DNA from: Apricaphanius iberus
Lineage: Eukaryota; Chordata; Actinopteri; Cyprinodontiformes; Aphaniidae
Reading direction: 5' to 3'
NCBI GenBank assembly: GCA_028564705.1
Contig: JAPXFQ010000803.1
Span: 413,321-477,320, forward strand
DNA: 64,000 bases
Shown: piece after piece, positions 55,693 through 64,000 of the stretch
Position numbering within the stretch: position 1 is the first letter of the stretch
Layout of the letters: the number at the start of each line of letters is the position of its first letter
The notes under the pieces: model-generated
Seen by the model: only the letters and a program-made list of their open reading frames with translations
What the model was told of the DNA's origin: nothing
Database searches by the model: none
Position numbers and translations under genes: made by a program

Positions 55693-56448
55693 CAAAGGCG
55701 TGGGAGGAGTTTGGAGAGACCATGGAGAACGACTTCCGTGTGGCTTCGAAGCGATTCTGGTCCACCATCCGGTGTCTCGGGTGGGGAAGCAGTCTGCCAC
55801 CAACACTGTTTACAGTCGGGGTGGTTTGCTGCTGACCTCGACACGGGACGTTTTGGGTCGGTGGATGGAATACTTCACATACCTCCTCAATCCCACTGAC
55901 ACGCCTTCCTGTTTGGAAGCAGAGTCTGGGGACTTTGGGACGGGCTCTCCAATCTCGGGTGCTGAAGTCGCAGAGGTTGTTAAAAAGCTCCTCAGTGGCA
56001 CCGATCCTGTTCATAACATTTATGGACAGGATTTCTCGGCGCAGCCAAGGTGTTGAGGGGATCTGTTTTGGTGACCTCAGGATCGGGTCTCTGCTTTTCG
56101 CAGATGATGTGGTCTTGTTGGCTTCATCTGAACGTGATCTACAGCTCTCGCTGAAGCGGTACGCGGCCGAGTGTGAAGCGGCTGGGATGGGGATCAGCAC
56201 CTCCAAATCCGAGACCATGGTCTTGAGCCGGAAAAGGGTAGGGATCATTCTTCGGGTCAGGGATGGAGTCCTTCCTCAAGTGGAGGAGTTTAAGTATCTG
56301 GGGGTCACAAATGAGGGAAAAATGGAGCGGGAGATCGATAGACGGATTGGTACGGCGTCTGCAGTTATGCGGCCGTGGTACCGGTCTGTTGTGGTGAAGA
56401 GAGAGCTGAGCTGAAAGGCAAAGCTCTCGATCTACGTTCCTACCCTCA
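55693..56448 (+). pseudogene. RTE (Rex3-like) ORF, first part with RT core deletion
   Basis: Reads 'AWEEFGETMENDFRVASKRF' and, after frame changes, 'VVKKLLSG', then jumps by deletion of roughly 230 codons to 'FITFMDRISRRSQGVEG', 'SLLFADDVVLLASSERDL' and 'EFKYLGVTNEGKMEREIDRR'. Motifs A and B of the RT are gone; FADD remains. A TGA at 56412 replaces an expected Arg codon. Ends at the L2-B insertion. Confidence 0.8.
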
Positions 56449-57460
56449 ATTCAATTTTCAATTCAATTCAATTCAGTTTATTTATATAGCGCCATTTCAC
56501 AACAGATGTCATCTCAAGGCACTTTACAAAAAGAGTTATTACAATACAATGTTTAGTGTAGAAATTACAGAACCACAGAAGATTGCGTCGTGGAATTCTC
56601 AGCAATCCCTCATACTGAGCAAGCATGCAGCGACAGTGGGAAGGAAAAACTCCCTTTTAACAGGAAGAAACCTCCGGCAGAACCAGGCTCAGCACAAGCG
56701 GTTATCTGCCGCGACCGTCTGTGGTTGGAGAATACATAACAGAGACACAGAAAGAGCAATAGAACTGATGCACAAGTTTGTTGCAGGACGTGGAGAATTT
56801 TCCGTCACTGCAATGCCATCTTAGTCAGGGTCGTCAAGCAGGGCTAATCCGGAGCACCTACTATAATAGAAAACAGGTTAGTGCTTGAATTGACAGCACA
56901 TCATGCAGTTGGGGAGAAGTAGGAGAGAAAGTAGGAACAGACCCTAATAATGTCCTCCAACAGCCTAGCCTAAAGCAACATAGCTACTAACATTAACCTG
57001 TTGTTTGAGAATGCAGCCCAAAGTGGGTGGTAAACTCCATCTAAGGCTAAATACCGGCACGAGACCGATAGTCGACAACTATCTTAAGGAAAAATAGACA
57101 GAACTGAGAGGACAGAGTTGAAGAGGGCGAGAAACGTTTAAGAGATAAACGGGTGGGGTCCGCACAGTCTGCCCGGGGGATTCAACCCGGCAGGTAATGG
57201 GCGGCCGCACTGTGCGGGAGGATCCCCTTGAGGGACCTCTCTCCGGCGCTGGCTGGCCCCTGTGGGGCGCATTTCTTCCGCGGCGGTAAGCCGCGACCGG
57301 CTCCGGATCTTTACCTGGCTTACATTAATCTATCTCTACCTAGCTACTCTACCTCTTCCTATCTCTTCCTAACTTTTGACACTCTGCCTGACTACTAACA
57401 TTAACCTGTCTCTTCCTATCTACCTGTCTGACCTGACTCTAACTACCTATAAACATATCT
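56449..57460 (-). other. L2-B 3' UTR with terminal ttgaatt repeats
   Basis: From the ORF2 stop to the end the sense strand carries tandem 'aggaagagatagg'-like blocks, the conserved 'ctggaggtttcttcctgtt' region, 'gtgccttgagatgacatct', and closes in 'gaattgaattgaaaattg'. Compared with 42395-42995 it has an extra 310 bp block at 57001-57310. Confidence 0.8.
57001..57310 (+). pseudogene. 28S rRNA fragment embedded in L2-B 3' UTR
   Basis: The plus strand reads as the 5' region of eukaryotic 28S rRNA: 'gaatgcagcccaaagtggg', 'ggtaaactccatctaaggc', 'taaataccggcacgagaccg', 'aaacgggtggggtccgcaca', 'gattcaacccggcaggtaa', then the GC-rich D2 expansion start with 'ccgcgaccggctccgg'. It is antisense to the L2 transcript. 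Near-copies 'ttaacctg' (56993-57000) and 'tttacctg' (57310-57317) flank it. Differences from the conserved rRNA ('gggcggactgcgcgg' type positions) show it is a decayed copy, not an rDNA unit. Confidence 0.85.
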
Positions 57461-59064
57461 CTAACTGTAAGCTTTGTCAAAGAGGAAAGTTTTTAGCCTA
57501 GTTTTAAAGATAGACAAATTGTCTGCTTCACGAACCAACCCTGGGAGCCGGTTCCATAGGAGGGGAGCCTGATAGCTGAAAGATCTGCCACCCATTCTAC
57601 TTTTAGAAATCCTAGGAACTACCAGTAAACCTGCAGTCTGAGAGCGAAGGTCTCTGTTAGGAACATATGGAACAATCAGGTCTCTTATGTATGATGGAGC
57701 TAGATTATTAAGGGCTTTATATGTCAGAAGGAGGATCTTGAATTCTATTCTAGATTTTACTGGGAGCCAGTGAAGAGAAGCTAAAACAGGGGAAATGTGA
57801 TCTCTTCTTTTAATATTCATCAGAATCCTAGCAGCAGCATTTTGAACTAACTGAAGACTTTTAATTGTATTCTGTGGACTACCTGATAATAGACAGTTAC
57901 AGTAATCCAGCCTTGAAGTAACAAAGGCATGGACTAGTTTTTCAGCATCACTCCTGGACAGGATGGTTCTAATTTTTGCAATATCCCTAAGGTGAAAAAA
58001 GGAAATCTTAGAGACTTCTTTAATGTGAGATCTAAATATCATATCTTGGTCAAACATAATACAGACGTTCTTTGCTTTATTACTGGAGGCTAATTTAATG
58101 CCGTCCAGGTGAAGGGGCTGACTAAGCAGTTTCTTTTTCAGAGCTTCTGGTCCAAAGACGACAACTTCTGTTTTATCAGAATTCAGAAGCAAGAAGTTTA
58201 GAGTCATCCAAGTTTTTATGTCTTCCAGAAATGCCTGTAGTCTACCTAACTGATCGGATTCATCAGGATTTATGGATAGATATAGCTGTGTATCATCTGC
58301 GTAACTATGGAAATTAATGAGAATATTGTGATCAATAGTGTCAAAGGCAGCACTGAGATCTAACAGGACCAGAATGGTCACCAGTCCATTGTCTGAGGCT
58401 ATGAGAATATCATTAGTAACCTTCACCAGAGCTGTTTCAGTGCTATGATGAGCTCTAAAGCCTGACTGAAACGTCTCAAACAGCTCATTATGGTTTAAAT
58501 GCTCACACATCTGATGTGCAACTATTTTCTCAAGAATTTTAGATAAGAAGGGAAGATTAGATATGGGTCTATAATTAATTAAGTCGTTTTGATCAAGAGA
58601 GGGTTTCTTAAGTAGAGGTTTAATTACAGCAATCTTAAACTCCTGTGGTACATATCCATTGACTAAGGAGAGATTCATTATATCTAAAATTGGAGCAGCA
58701 ATCAAAGGGAAAACTTTTTTTAAAAGTTTAGTTGGGACTGGGTCTAACATGCAAGTTGAAGGTTTAGATGAAGCTAATAATTTTAGTAGATCTGAAAGTT
58801 CGGCTGCATTACGGCAGTTCAAGAATGTATTGGGTTCAACCATTTTTGATGCTGCCTCACTAACTAAAGAAGAAGCAAGCACATTGGGAAGGTTCCCAAT
58901 TATCTTATTTTTTATAGAGTCTATTTTATTTATAAAGAATTGCATGAAGTCGTCACTGCTTAGAGCTTGGGGAATGGTTGGCTCGACAGAGCTTTGACCC
59001 TGTGTGAGTTTGGCAACTGTATTAAAAAGAAACCTAGGATTATTTTTATTCTCCTCGATTAAAG
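57461..59064 (-). pseudogene. L2-B ORF2 second half with in-frame RT deletion (segment 1)
   Basis: Open from the junction at 59064 (first ATG 58945) to the stop at 57461, at least 494 codons with no stop or frameshift. It has '[19 protein letters not shown]', motif A '[16 protein letters not shown]', '[11 protein letters not shown]' and the full C-terminus. About 72 codons between motif A and YADD are missing, including the motif B box [10 protein letters not shown] present in segment 2. Since the frame is kept, the deletion may be recent. The product would be an RT without motif B. Confidence 0.85.
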
Positions 59065-61586
59065 TTTTTCAGCATCATTCCTGGACAGGATGGTTCTAAT
59101 TTTTGCAATATTCCTAAGGTGAAAAAAGGAAATCCTACAGACTTCTTTAATGTAAGTTCTAAATGACATATCTTGGTCAAAAATGACACCGAGGTTTTTT
59201 GCTTTATTACTGGAGGCTAATTTAATGCCGTCCAGGTGAAGGGGCTGACTAAGTAGTTTCTTTTTCAGAGCTTCTGGTCCAAAGACGACAACTTCTGTTT
59301 TATCAGAATTTAGAAGCAAGAAGTTTAGAGTCATCCAAGTTTTTATGTCTTCCAGACATGCCTGTAGTCTACCTAACTGATTGGATTCATCAGGATTTAT
59401 GGATAGATATAGCTGTGTATCATCTGCGTAACTATGGAATTTTATCCCATGCTGCCTAATTATTTTACCAATAGGAAGCATATATATAGTAAAGAGAATC
59501 GGCCCAAGCACTGAACCCTGTGGTACTCCGCAAGTAACTATTGAGGTTGAGGAAGATCTATTGTTTACCTGAACAAACTGAAATCTGTTAGACAAATAAG
59601 ATTTAAACCAACCTAGTGCTGTTCCTATTATACCGACACTTTGAAGCCTTTCTATGAGAATATTGTGGTCAACAGTGTCAAAGGCAGCACTGAGATCTAA
59701 CAGGACCAGAATGGTCACCAGTCCATTGTCTGAGGCTATGAGAATATCATTAGTAACCTTCACCAGAGCTGTTTCAGTGCTGTGATGAGCTCTAAAGCCT
59801 GACTGAAACTTCTCAAACAGCTCATTATTGTTTAAATGCTCACATATCTGGTGTGCAACTATTTTCTCAAGAATTTTAGATAAGAAGGGAAGATTAGATA
59901 TCGGTCTATAGTTAATTAAGTCGTTTTGATCAAGAGAGGGTTTCTTAAGTAGAGGTTTAATTACAGCAATCTTAAACTCCTGTGGTACATATCCATTGAC
60001 TAAGGATAGATTCATTATATTTAAAATTGGAGCAGCGATCAGAGGGAAAACTTCTTTTAAGAGTTTAGTTGGGATTGGGTCTAAAACGCAAGTTGAAGGT
60101 TTAGATGAAGCTAATAATTTTAGTACATCACAAAGTTCGGCTGCATTAAAGCAGTTTAAGCATATATTAGGTTCCACCATTTTTGAGGCTGCCTCATTAA
60201 CTAAGGAGGAAGCAAGCATATTGGGAAGGTTCCCAATTATCTTATTCTTTATGGAGTCTATTTTATTTATAAAGAATTGCATGAAGTCGTCACTGCTTAG
60301 AGCTTGGGGAATGGTTGGCTCGATAGAGCTATGATCCTGTGTGAGTTTGGCAACTGTATTAAAAAGAAACCTAGGATTATTTTTATTCTCCTCGATTAAA
60401 GATGAATAATATGCTGTTCTAGCTGTGTGAAGGCTCTTTTTATATAGCAATAAACTATTTTTCCATATTAAAAAGGAATCATGTAAATGCGTGGAGCGCC
60501 ATTTTCTCTCTAGTTTTCTAACATTCTGCTTTAGGGTACGTAGCTCTAAATTAAACCAGGGAGTTAATCTTCTATGGCTAGCCACCTTCCTTTTCAAGGG
60601 GGCAACTTTGTCTATTGCCCGACGCAGGGAGGAATTAACGCTATGAACTAAAATGTCAAGTTGTGAGGGGTCACGAGTTAAATCACTGTTTTCTGTTCTG
60701 CATTTATAAACTGAGGAAATTAAAGTTGGAAGAGCTTCTTTAAAATTTGCTACAGCGTTGTCTGATAACGTTCTGGTATAATGAAGTTTTCTTTCAGGTT
60801 TGATATGATCCATTAGAGTAAGTTTAAAAGTGATAAGGAAATGATCAGACAGGATAGGGTTATGTGGAAAGACTGTTATTTCTTCACAGTCAATGCCATA
60901 AGTCAGCACAAGATCTAAAGTGTGGTGACAAGAATGTGTTGGTCCCTGCACATTTTGAGTAAAGCCTATTGAGTCTAGGATAGTGTGAAAAGCTGTATTT
61001 AGACTATCACTTTCATTATCAACATGAATATTGAAGTCTCCGACTATAATGACTTTATCAGTGTTTAAAACTAAGTCAGATAGAAAATCTGAAATCTGAT
61101 CTAAAAATTGAGAATAAGGTCCTGGTGGACGATATAAGACCACAAACAAAAGTGGCTTTACTGCTTTGTTATGTGTATGAGGAAAGCTAAAAACTAGATG
61201 CTCAAAGGAACTGTAACTATTATTTTTTTGGAGATTAATTAGTAAATCGGAATGAAAGATAGTTGCTACTCCACCTCCTCGACCAGTACTTCGAGGGACA
61301 CTAAAGTTTAAGTAGCTAGGGGGAGTTGACTCATTTATTGTGACATGGTCCTCTTCCTGCAACCATGTCTCTGCAAGACAAAACAAATCAATATTATTTT
61401 CACAAATTAAGTCATTTACTAAGAGTGTTTTTGAGGGGAGAGATCTTATGTTTAGTAAACCACATTTAATTGATTTGTTTTTATGTTCAGTCCGAGTTTT
61501 ATTTATCTTTATGAGATTTTTATACTTTGCTCTAGTAGCATTAACTTTTAATTCATTAGTTTTGGGTAGTGGACGGGAAACTATCT
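59059..61586 (-). CDS. L2-B ORF2: endonuclease / reverse transcriptase (3'-truncated, segment 2)
   Basis: First ATG at 61386 gives 775 codons; the frame is open upstream through the ORF1 stop. From that ATG: endonuclease LAETW (4-8), VGDFNIH (~114) and LSDHF (~177); RT '[12 protein letters not shown]' (~560), '[10 protein letters not shown]' (~619), 'SYADDTQLY' (~650). The frame ends at a TAA made by the junction at 59064, losing about 130 C-terminal codons. All catalytic boxes look intact. This would nick DNA and reverse transcribe L2 RNA; SINEs with L2-like tails could use it in trans. Confidence 0.88.
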
Positions 61587-62390
61587 CTATAGGGTAGTGG
61601 GTGGGTGGCAGTCCCTGTTCCTTGACCTGGACTCTGGGTTCCCTGAGCTGGACTCTGGGTTGTCACGGCTTTGGGGAACTAGAGATAACCCTATCAATGT
61701 TCCTGGAAAGAAGCGAAGCTCCGTCCTCGGTGGATGGATGCCGTCTCTACGTAACAGTCCAGGTTTTCCCCAGAAGGCCCCCCAGTTATCAATGTAGCCC
61801 ACATCGTTTTCTGGACACCACCTTGACAACCAAAGGTGGAACGAAAGCATACGGCTGTACATGTCATCGCTAGTACGATCAGGCAGGGGACCAGAAAAAA
61901 TTACAGAGTCAGACATCTTTTTGGCAGCCCTACACACCGAAGCTACGCTAATTTTAGTGACCTCCGACTGCCGTCGCCGGGTGTCGTTGCCACCAGCATG
62001 GATAACGATCCTGCTATACCGCCGTTTGTCCTTGGCCAAAAGCTTCAGATGGGACCTAATGTCCGCAGCCCTGGCCCCTGGAAGGCATTTGACGGTGGTC
62101 TTTCGTGTCTCTGGAGCCACATTCCTAACTATGGAGCTGCCAATTACAAGAATCGGCCTCTCCTGCTCGGCGGGTGCGTCGCTGAGCGGGGCGAACCTAT
62201 TGTTCAGAGAAAGGGGCTGGAGGTTGGCCGCGGACTGGGGTCTGGCGCTAGGCTTCCTACGAACCGTCACCCAGCTCGCCTGAGGTCCCGGCTGCACGGG
62301 AGCTGTTGAAGGACGGCTAGGTCCTGTCCTAGTTGACTCTGCGCTAGCTACTGCTGGGCCTGGCTGTTCTACAGCGCGGAGCCGGGCCTC
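61587..62390 (-). CDS. L2-B ORF1: coiled coil plus SGNH (GDSL-type) esterase domain, 5'-partial
   Basis: Open from the truncation at 62390 to TAG at 61587. It starts '[14 protein letters not shown]', the end of a coiled coil, then a Pro/Arg linker and, counted from the GTG at 62297, the esterase blocks: '[11 protein letters not shown]' with Ser 54 or 55 (block I), 'HAGGND' at 100-105 (block III), and 'RDGIHP' with Asp 185 and His 188 (block V, catalytic D-x-x-H). Esterase domains in ORF1 of CR1/L2 LINEs are known; their role is unsettled. All blocks are present here, unlike L2-C and the plus-strand L2-B. The N-terminus is missing. Confidence 0.82.
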   Translation of the reverse strand, partial: EARLRAVEQPGPAVASAESTRTGPSRPSTAPVQPGPQASWVTVRRKPSARPQSAANLQPLSLNNRFAPLSDAPAEQERPILVIGSSIVRNVAPETRKTTVKCLPGARAADIRSHLKLLAKDKRRYSRIVIHAGGNDTRRRQSEVTKISVASVCRAAKKMSDSVIFSGPLPDRTSDDMYSRMLSFHLWLSRWCPENDVGYIDNWGAFWGKPGLLRRDGIHPPRTELRFFPGTLIGLSLVPQSRDNPESSSGNPESRSRNRDCHPPTTL

Positions 62391-62812
62391 TCATCGATGG
62401 TCATGAACTCTGGGTGGTGACCGAAAGAACGAGATCGCGGATACAAGTGGCTGAAATGAGTTTCCTCCGCAGAGTGGCTGGGCTCTCCCTTAGAGATAGG
62501 TTGAGAAGCTAGGTCATATGGAGGGAGCTCAGAGTAGAGCCGCTGCTCCTCCACAACGAGAGGAGCCAATTGAGGTGGCTCGGGCATCTGGTCAGGATGC
62601 CTCCTGGACGCCTCCGTGGTGAGGTGTTCCGGGCACGTCCCACCGGGAGTAGACCCAGGGGAAGACCCAGGACTCGCTGGAGCGGTTATGTCTCCCAGCT
62701 GACCTGGGAACGCCTCGGGATTCCTCCCGAGGAGCAGGCCAAAGTGGCCGGGGAGAGGGAAGTCTGGGTCTCCCTGCTTAAGCTACTGCCCCCGCGACCC
62801 GACTCCGGATAA
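62390..62812 (+). pseudogene. RTE (Rex3-like) ORF, C-terminal part
   Basis: Continues the RTE from the other side of the L2-B: 'GHELWVVTERTRSRIQVAEM', 'SFLRRVAGLSLRDRL', a TAG near 62512, then 'LRWLGHLVRMPPGRL', 'RPRTRWSGYVSQLTWERLGI' and 'LLKLLPPRPDSG' with stop at 62810-62812. The conserved order is typical of Rex3/RTE. The tail (GGAT)n follows within 20 bases. Confidence 0.85.
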
Positions 62813-62821
62813 GCGGAAGAA

Positions 62822-62838
62822 GATGGATGGATGGATGG
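62822..62838. repeat. (GATG)n RTE tail
   Basis: Four GATG units close the RTE directly before its downstream target duplication. Confidence 0.85.
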
Positions 62839-62850
62839 AACTTATGAATT

Positions 62851-63464
62851 ATATATTTATTATCCTTTTTATCCATTTTAATTGATAAATTCTCAATAGC
62901 CCAATCAGCACCGTGAAGGTGAGAGAAGAAAGTATGTTTATATTAATATAAATCTGACTCTAAAATGCATTTGACAAGCTTTAAGACAAAAAATAAGATC
63001 TTAAAAGGTCATAAATGGAGTAATTCTTTTAGTAATCAGCCTGCTTAAATTTTGTTCCATGGTTTTCGGTCATACAATGCTAGGGATGGGTACCAACATC
63101 CGGTGCCATCATGGCACTATGGATTCTGGGTGTGCTATCAGCCAAGAGCGATTCCCTATATCACCAGAAAAGGTAAACAGGAATATCTTTTTGCAACAAA
63201 AAAAAGCAAAAAGTTAGGGCTGGGCTAGCTATTGGATTACATATTTTTGTTTAATCAGTGACATAAATTAATGACACAATGTGTTTAAAGAGTAATTTAA
63301 AAATAATTCTTGGTCATGTTTTGTTGGAAAAATGTGTACCGCATTACCAAAAGTATCTGTTATCAAAAGTAGATGGCAAAAACCAACTCTAAAATATGCG
63401 GTTCTTTGTATTTATTGTTTTTTAATGTTGATAATTTTATTCATTTGTTGTTAATATTTTTCAG
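62851..63464. other. No gene; possible hAT edge
   Basis: Mostly AT-rich. 'tagggatgggtacc' at 63082-63095 resembles the end of a hAT element, but no partner is visible. Confidence 0.35.
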
Positions 63465-64000
63465 ATTGATGAAACTGTCATTCCATTAGTTACGGATAGT
63501 GACCTGGCAAAGTACATCCCGAAAGTTGGCGATAGATTCTCCACTATGGCCTTCTGCAGATTAGCAACAGTGTCACGGACATCACCATCTAAGAAAGAAT
63601 CTATACTCTCAAGGCTATGACAAAGATTGACAGGAGCTGATGGAATGCCTCCTAAAAAGAGATTGGCTCAGTGGGCAGAAAATACAAATACAAAACCTAC
63701 AGTGAGACGAACTGTTGTTGGCTGGATGGATTTTCATGAAGAGAAGGACAGGTTCAAACAGGGGAAGTGTGCAAGTGGTGGTCAACAAGGCATTTATCCA
63801 TAGATAAAATTAAACAGTGGCAAATATCAAACTTATGGCTGACGATCTGTTTTTCTCCAATGGTATCTCAAAAAAACCCAAAAGTCTTTCATAATATTCA
63901 ACTCATATTGAGAGCTCACAGATGCATGTGGATGTTTCCAATACAGTTGATGTGTTGTATAAGCAAAGTAATGTAAGAAATCTGCAACTTTATCTGTGTA
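63465..64000 (+). pseudogene. Decayed host gene copy, SAM-domain-like (cut by window edge)
   Basis: After a splice-acceptor-like 'ttgttaatatttttcag' (63452-63468) the frame reads 'IDETVIPLVTDSDLAKYIPK' and 'VGDRFSTMAFCRLAT', like the second half of a SAM-type domain, then 'KKRLAQWAENTNTKP', 'RRTVVGWMDFHEEKDRFKQ', and in shifted frames 'GGTRHLSIDKIK' and 'IKLMADDLFFSNGISKK'. Stops near 63619 and 63869 and frameshifts near 63765 and 63815 break it. By recollection, teleosts have an expanded uncharacterised family of this layout; I do not give a name. Confidence 0.45.

Larger units (their letters stand above)
56449..62389 (-). mobile_element. Chimeric double L2-B LINE
   Basis: Two minus-strand L2-B segments lie end to end with no flanking host sequence between them. 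Segment 1 (56449-59064) has the 3' terminal repeats, the 3' UTR and the ORF2 second half. Segment 2 (59065-62389) has ORF1 and ORF2 up to 'NDAEK' but no 3' end. The junction has only AG as shared bases. CTCA flanks the whole unit (56445-56448 and 62390-62393), so it seems to have entered the RTE as one piece. Confidence 0.8.
55693..62838 (+). mobile_element. Rex3-like RTE LINE with 12 bp duplication, split by L2-B
   Basis: The element starts inside the ORF at 55693 (5' truncation) and ends in a 'gatggatggatggatgg' tail at 62838. The 12-mer 'aacttatgaatt' is found directly before it (55681-55692) and directly after it (62839-62850). RTE coding sequence is continuous from 56448 to 62394 once the L2-B double element is removed. 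The RTE part itself is only about 1.2 kb and lacks most of the RT. Confidence 0.9.

Noticed and set aside
57001..57310. Part of a genuine rDNA repeat
   Set aside because: It is bounded on both sides by L2-B 3' UTR, is only 310 bases, and departs from the conserved 28S sequence.

Overview
The window reads as repeat-rich, non-coding chromosomal DNA of a ray-finned (teleost) fish. No intact host gene is visible. Almost every recognisable coding stretch is a transposable element of the kind typical of fish genomes: two distinct L2-type LINE families, a CR1/Rex1-like LINE with a GATTCT tail, an L1-type LINE with a G-rich 3' UTR, two RTE-type LINEs (Rex3-like and BovB-like), Tc1/mariner, hAT, PIF/Harbinger, piggyBac and TTAA-flanked DNA transposons, a tRNA-derived SINE and several solo-LTR-like segments. 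Family names are assigned by motif recognition only, without database search. 'L2-B' and 'L2-C' are working names for the two L2-like families, 'LINE-A' for the GATTCT-tailed family and 'LTR-X' for an unassigned LTR family.

Layout. 1-7 kb: two LINE-A copies, the second split by a 1.16 kb non-autonomous element that shares its 3' tail; a foldback MITE lies between them. 7-18 kb: a Tc1 transposon split by a 7 kb L1 whose ORF2 frame is open to its 5' truncation point and whose 3' UTR is about 3.5 kb long. 17.5-26 kb: a decayed plus-strand L2-B copy split by a 4.57 kb minus-strand L2-C. 26-29 kb: mostly unique-looking DNA with one possible host exon, then a 1.19 kb TTAA element. 30-32.6 kb: an L1 remnant broken by a solo LTR and a piggyBac fragment. 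32.6-40.5 kb: LTR-X copies, an L2-B fragment carrying a SINE, and a Harbinger-type element. 41.7-46.6 kb: L1 ORF1 and ORF2 remnants broken by hAT, L2 and LTR insertions, plus a Tc1 derivative. 47.3-52.2 kb: a BovB-like RTE split by a hAT that itself holds a TTAA element. 53.4-53.9 kb: a G-rich minisatellite. 55.7-62.85 kb: a Rex3-like RTE with a perfect 12 bp target duplication, split by a 5.94 kb chimeric L2-B double element that also carries a 28S rRNA fragment. The last 0.5 kb holds a decayed copy of what looks like a SAM-domain-like host gene.

How it fits together: the region is a stack of nested insertions whose order can often be read from target-site duplications found by eye (12 bp RTE, 8 bp hAT, 8 bp SINE, 4 bp L2, 4 bp LTR, TTA, TTAA). 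The elements best preserved at protein level are the L1 ORF2 and the L2-B ORF1 (SGNH-esterase type) and ORF2 at 59-62.4 kb; the rest carry stops, frameshifts or deletions. I found no CRISPR array, operon or prokaryotic feature.
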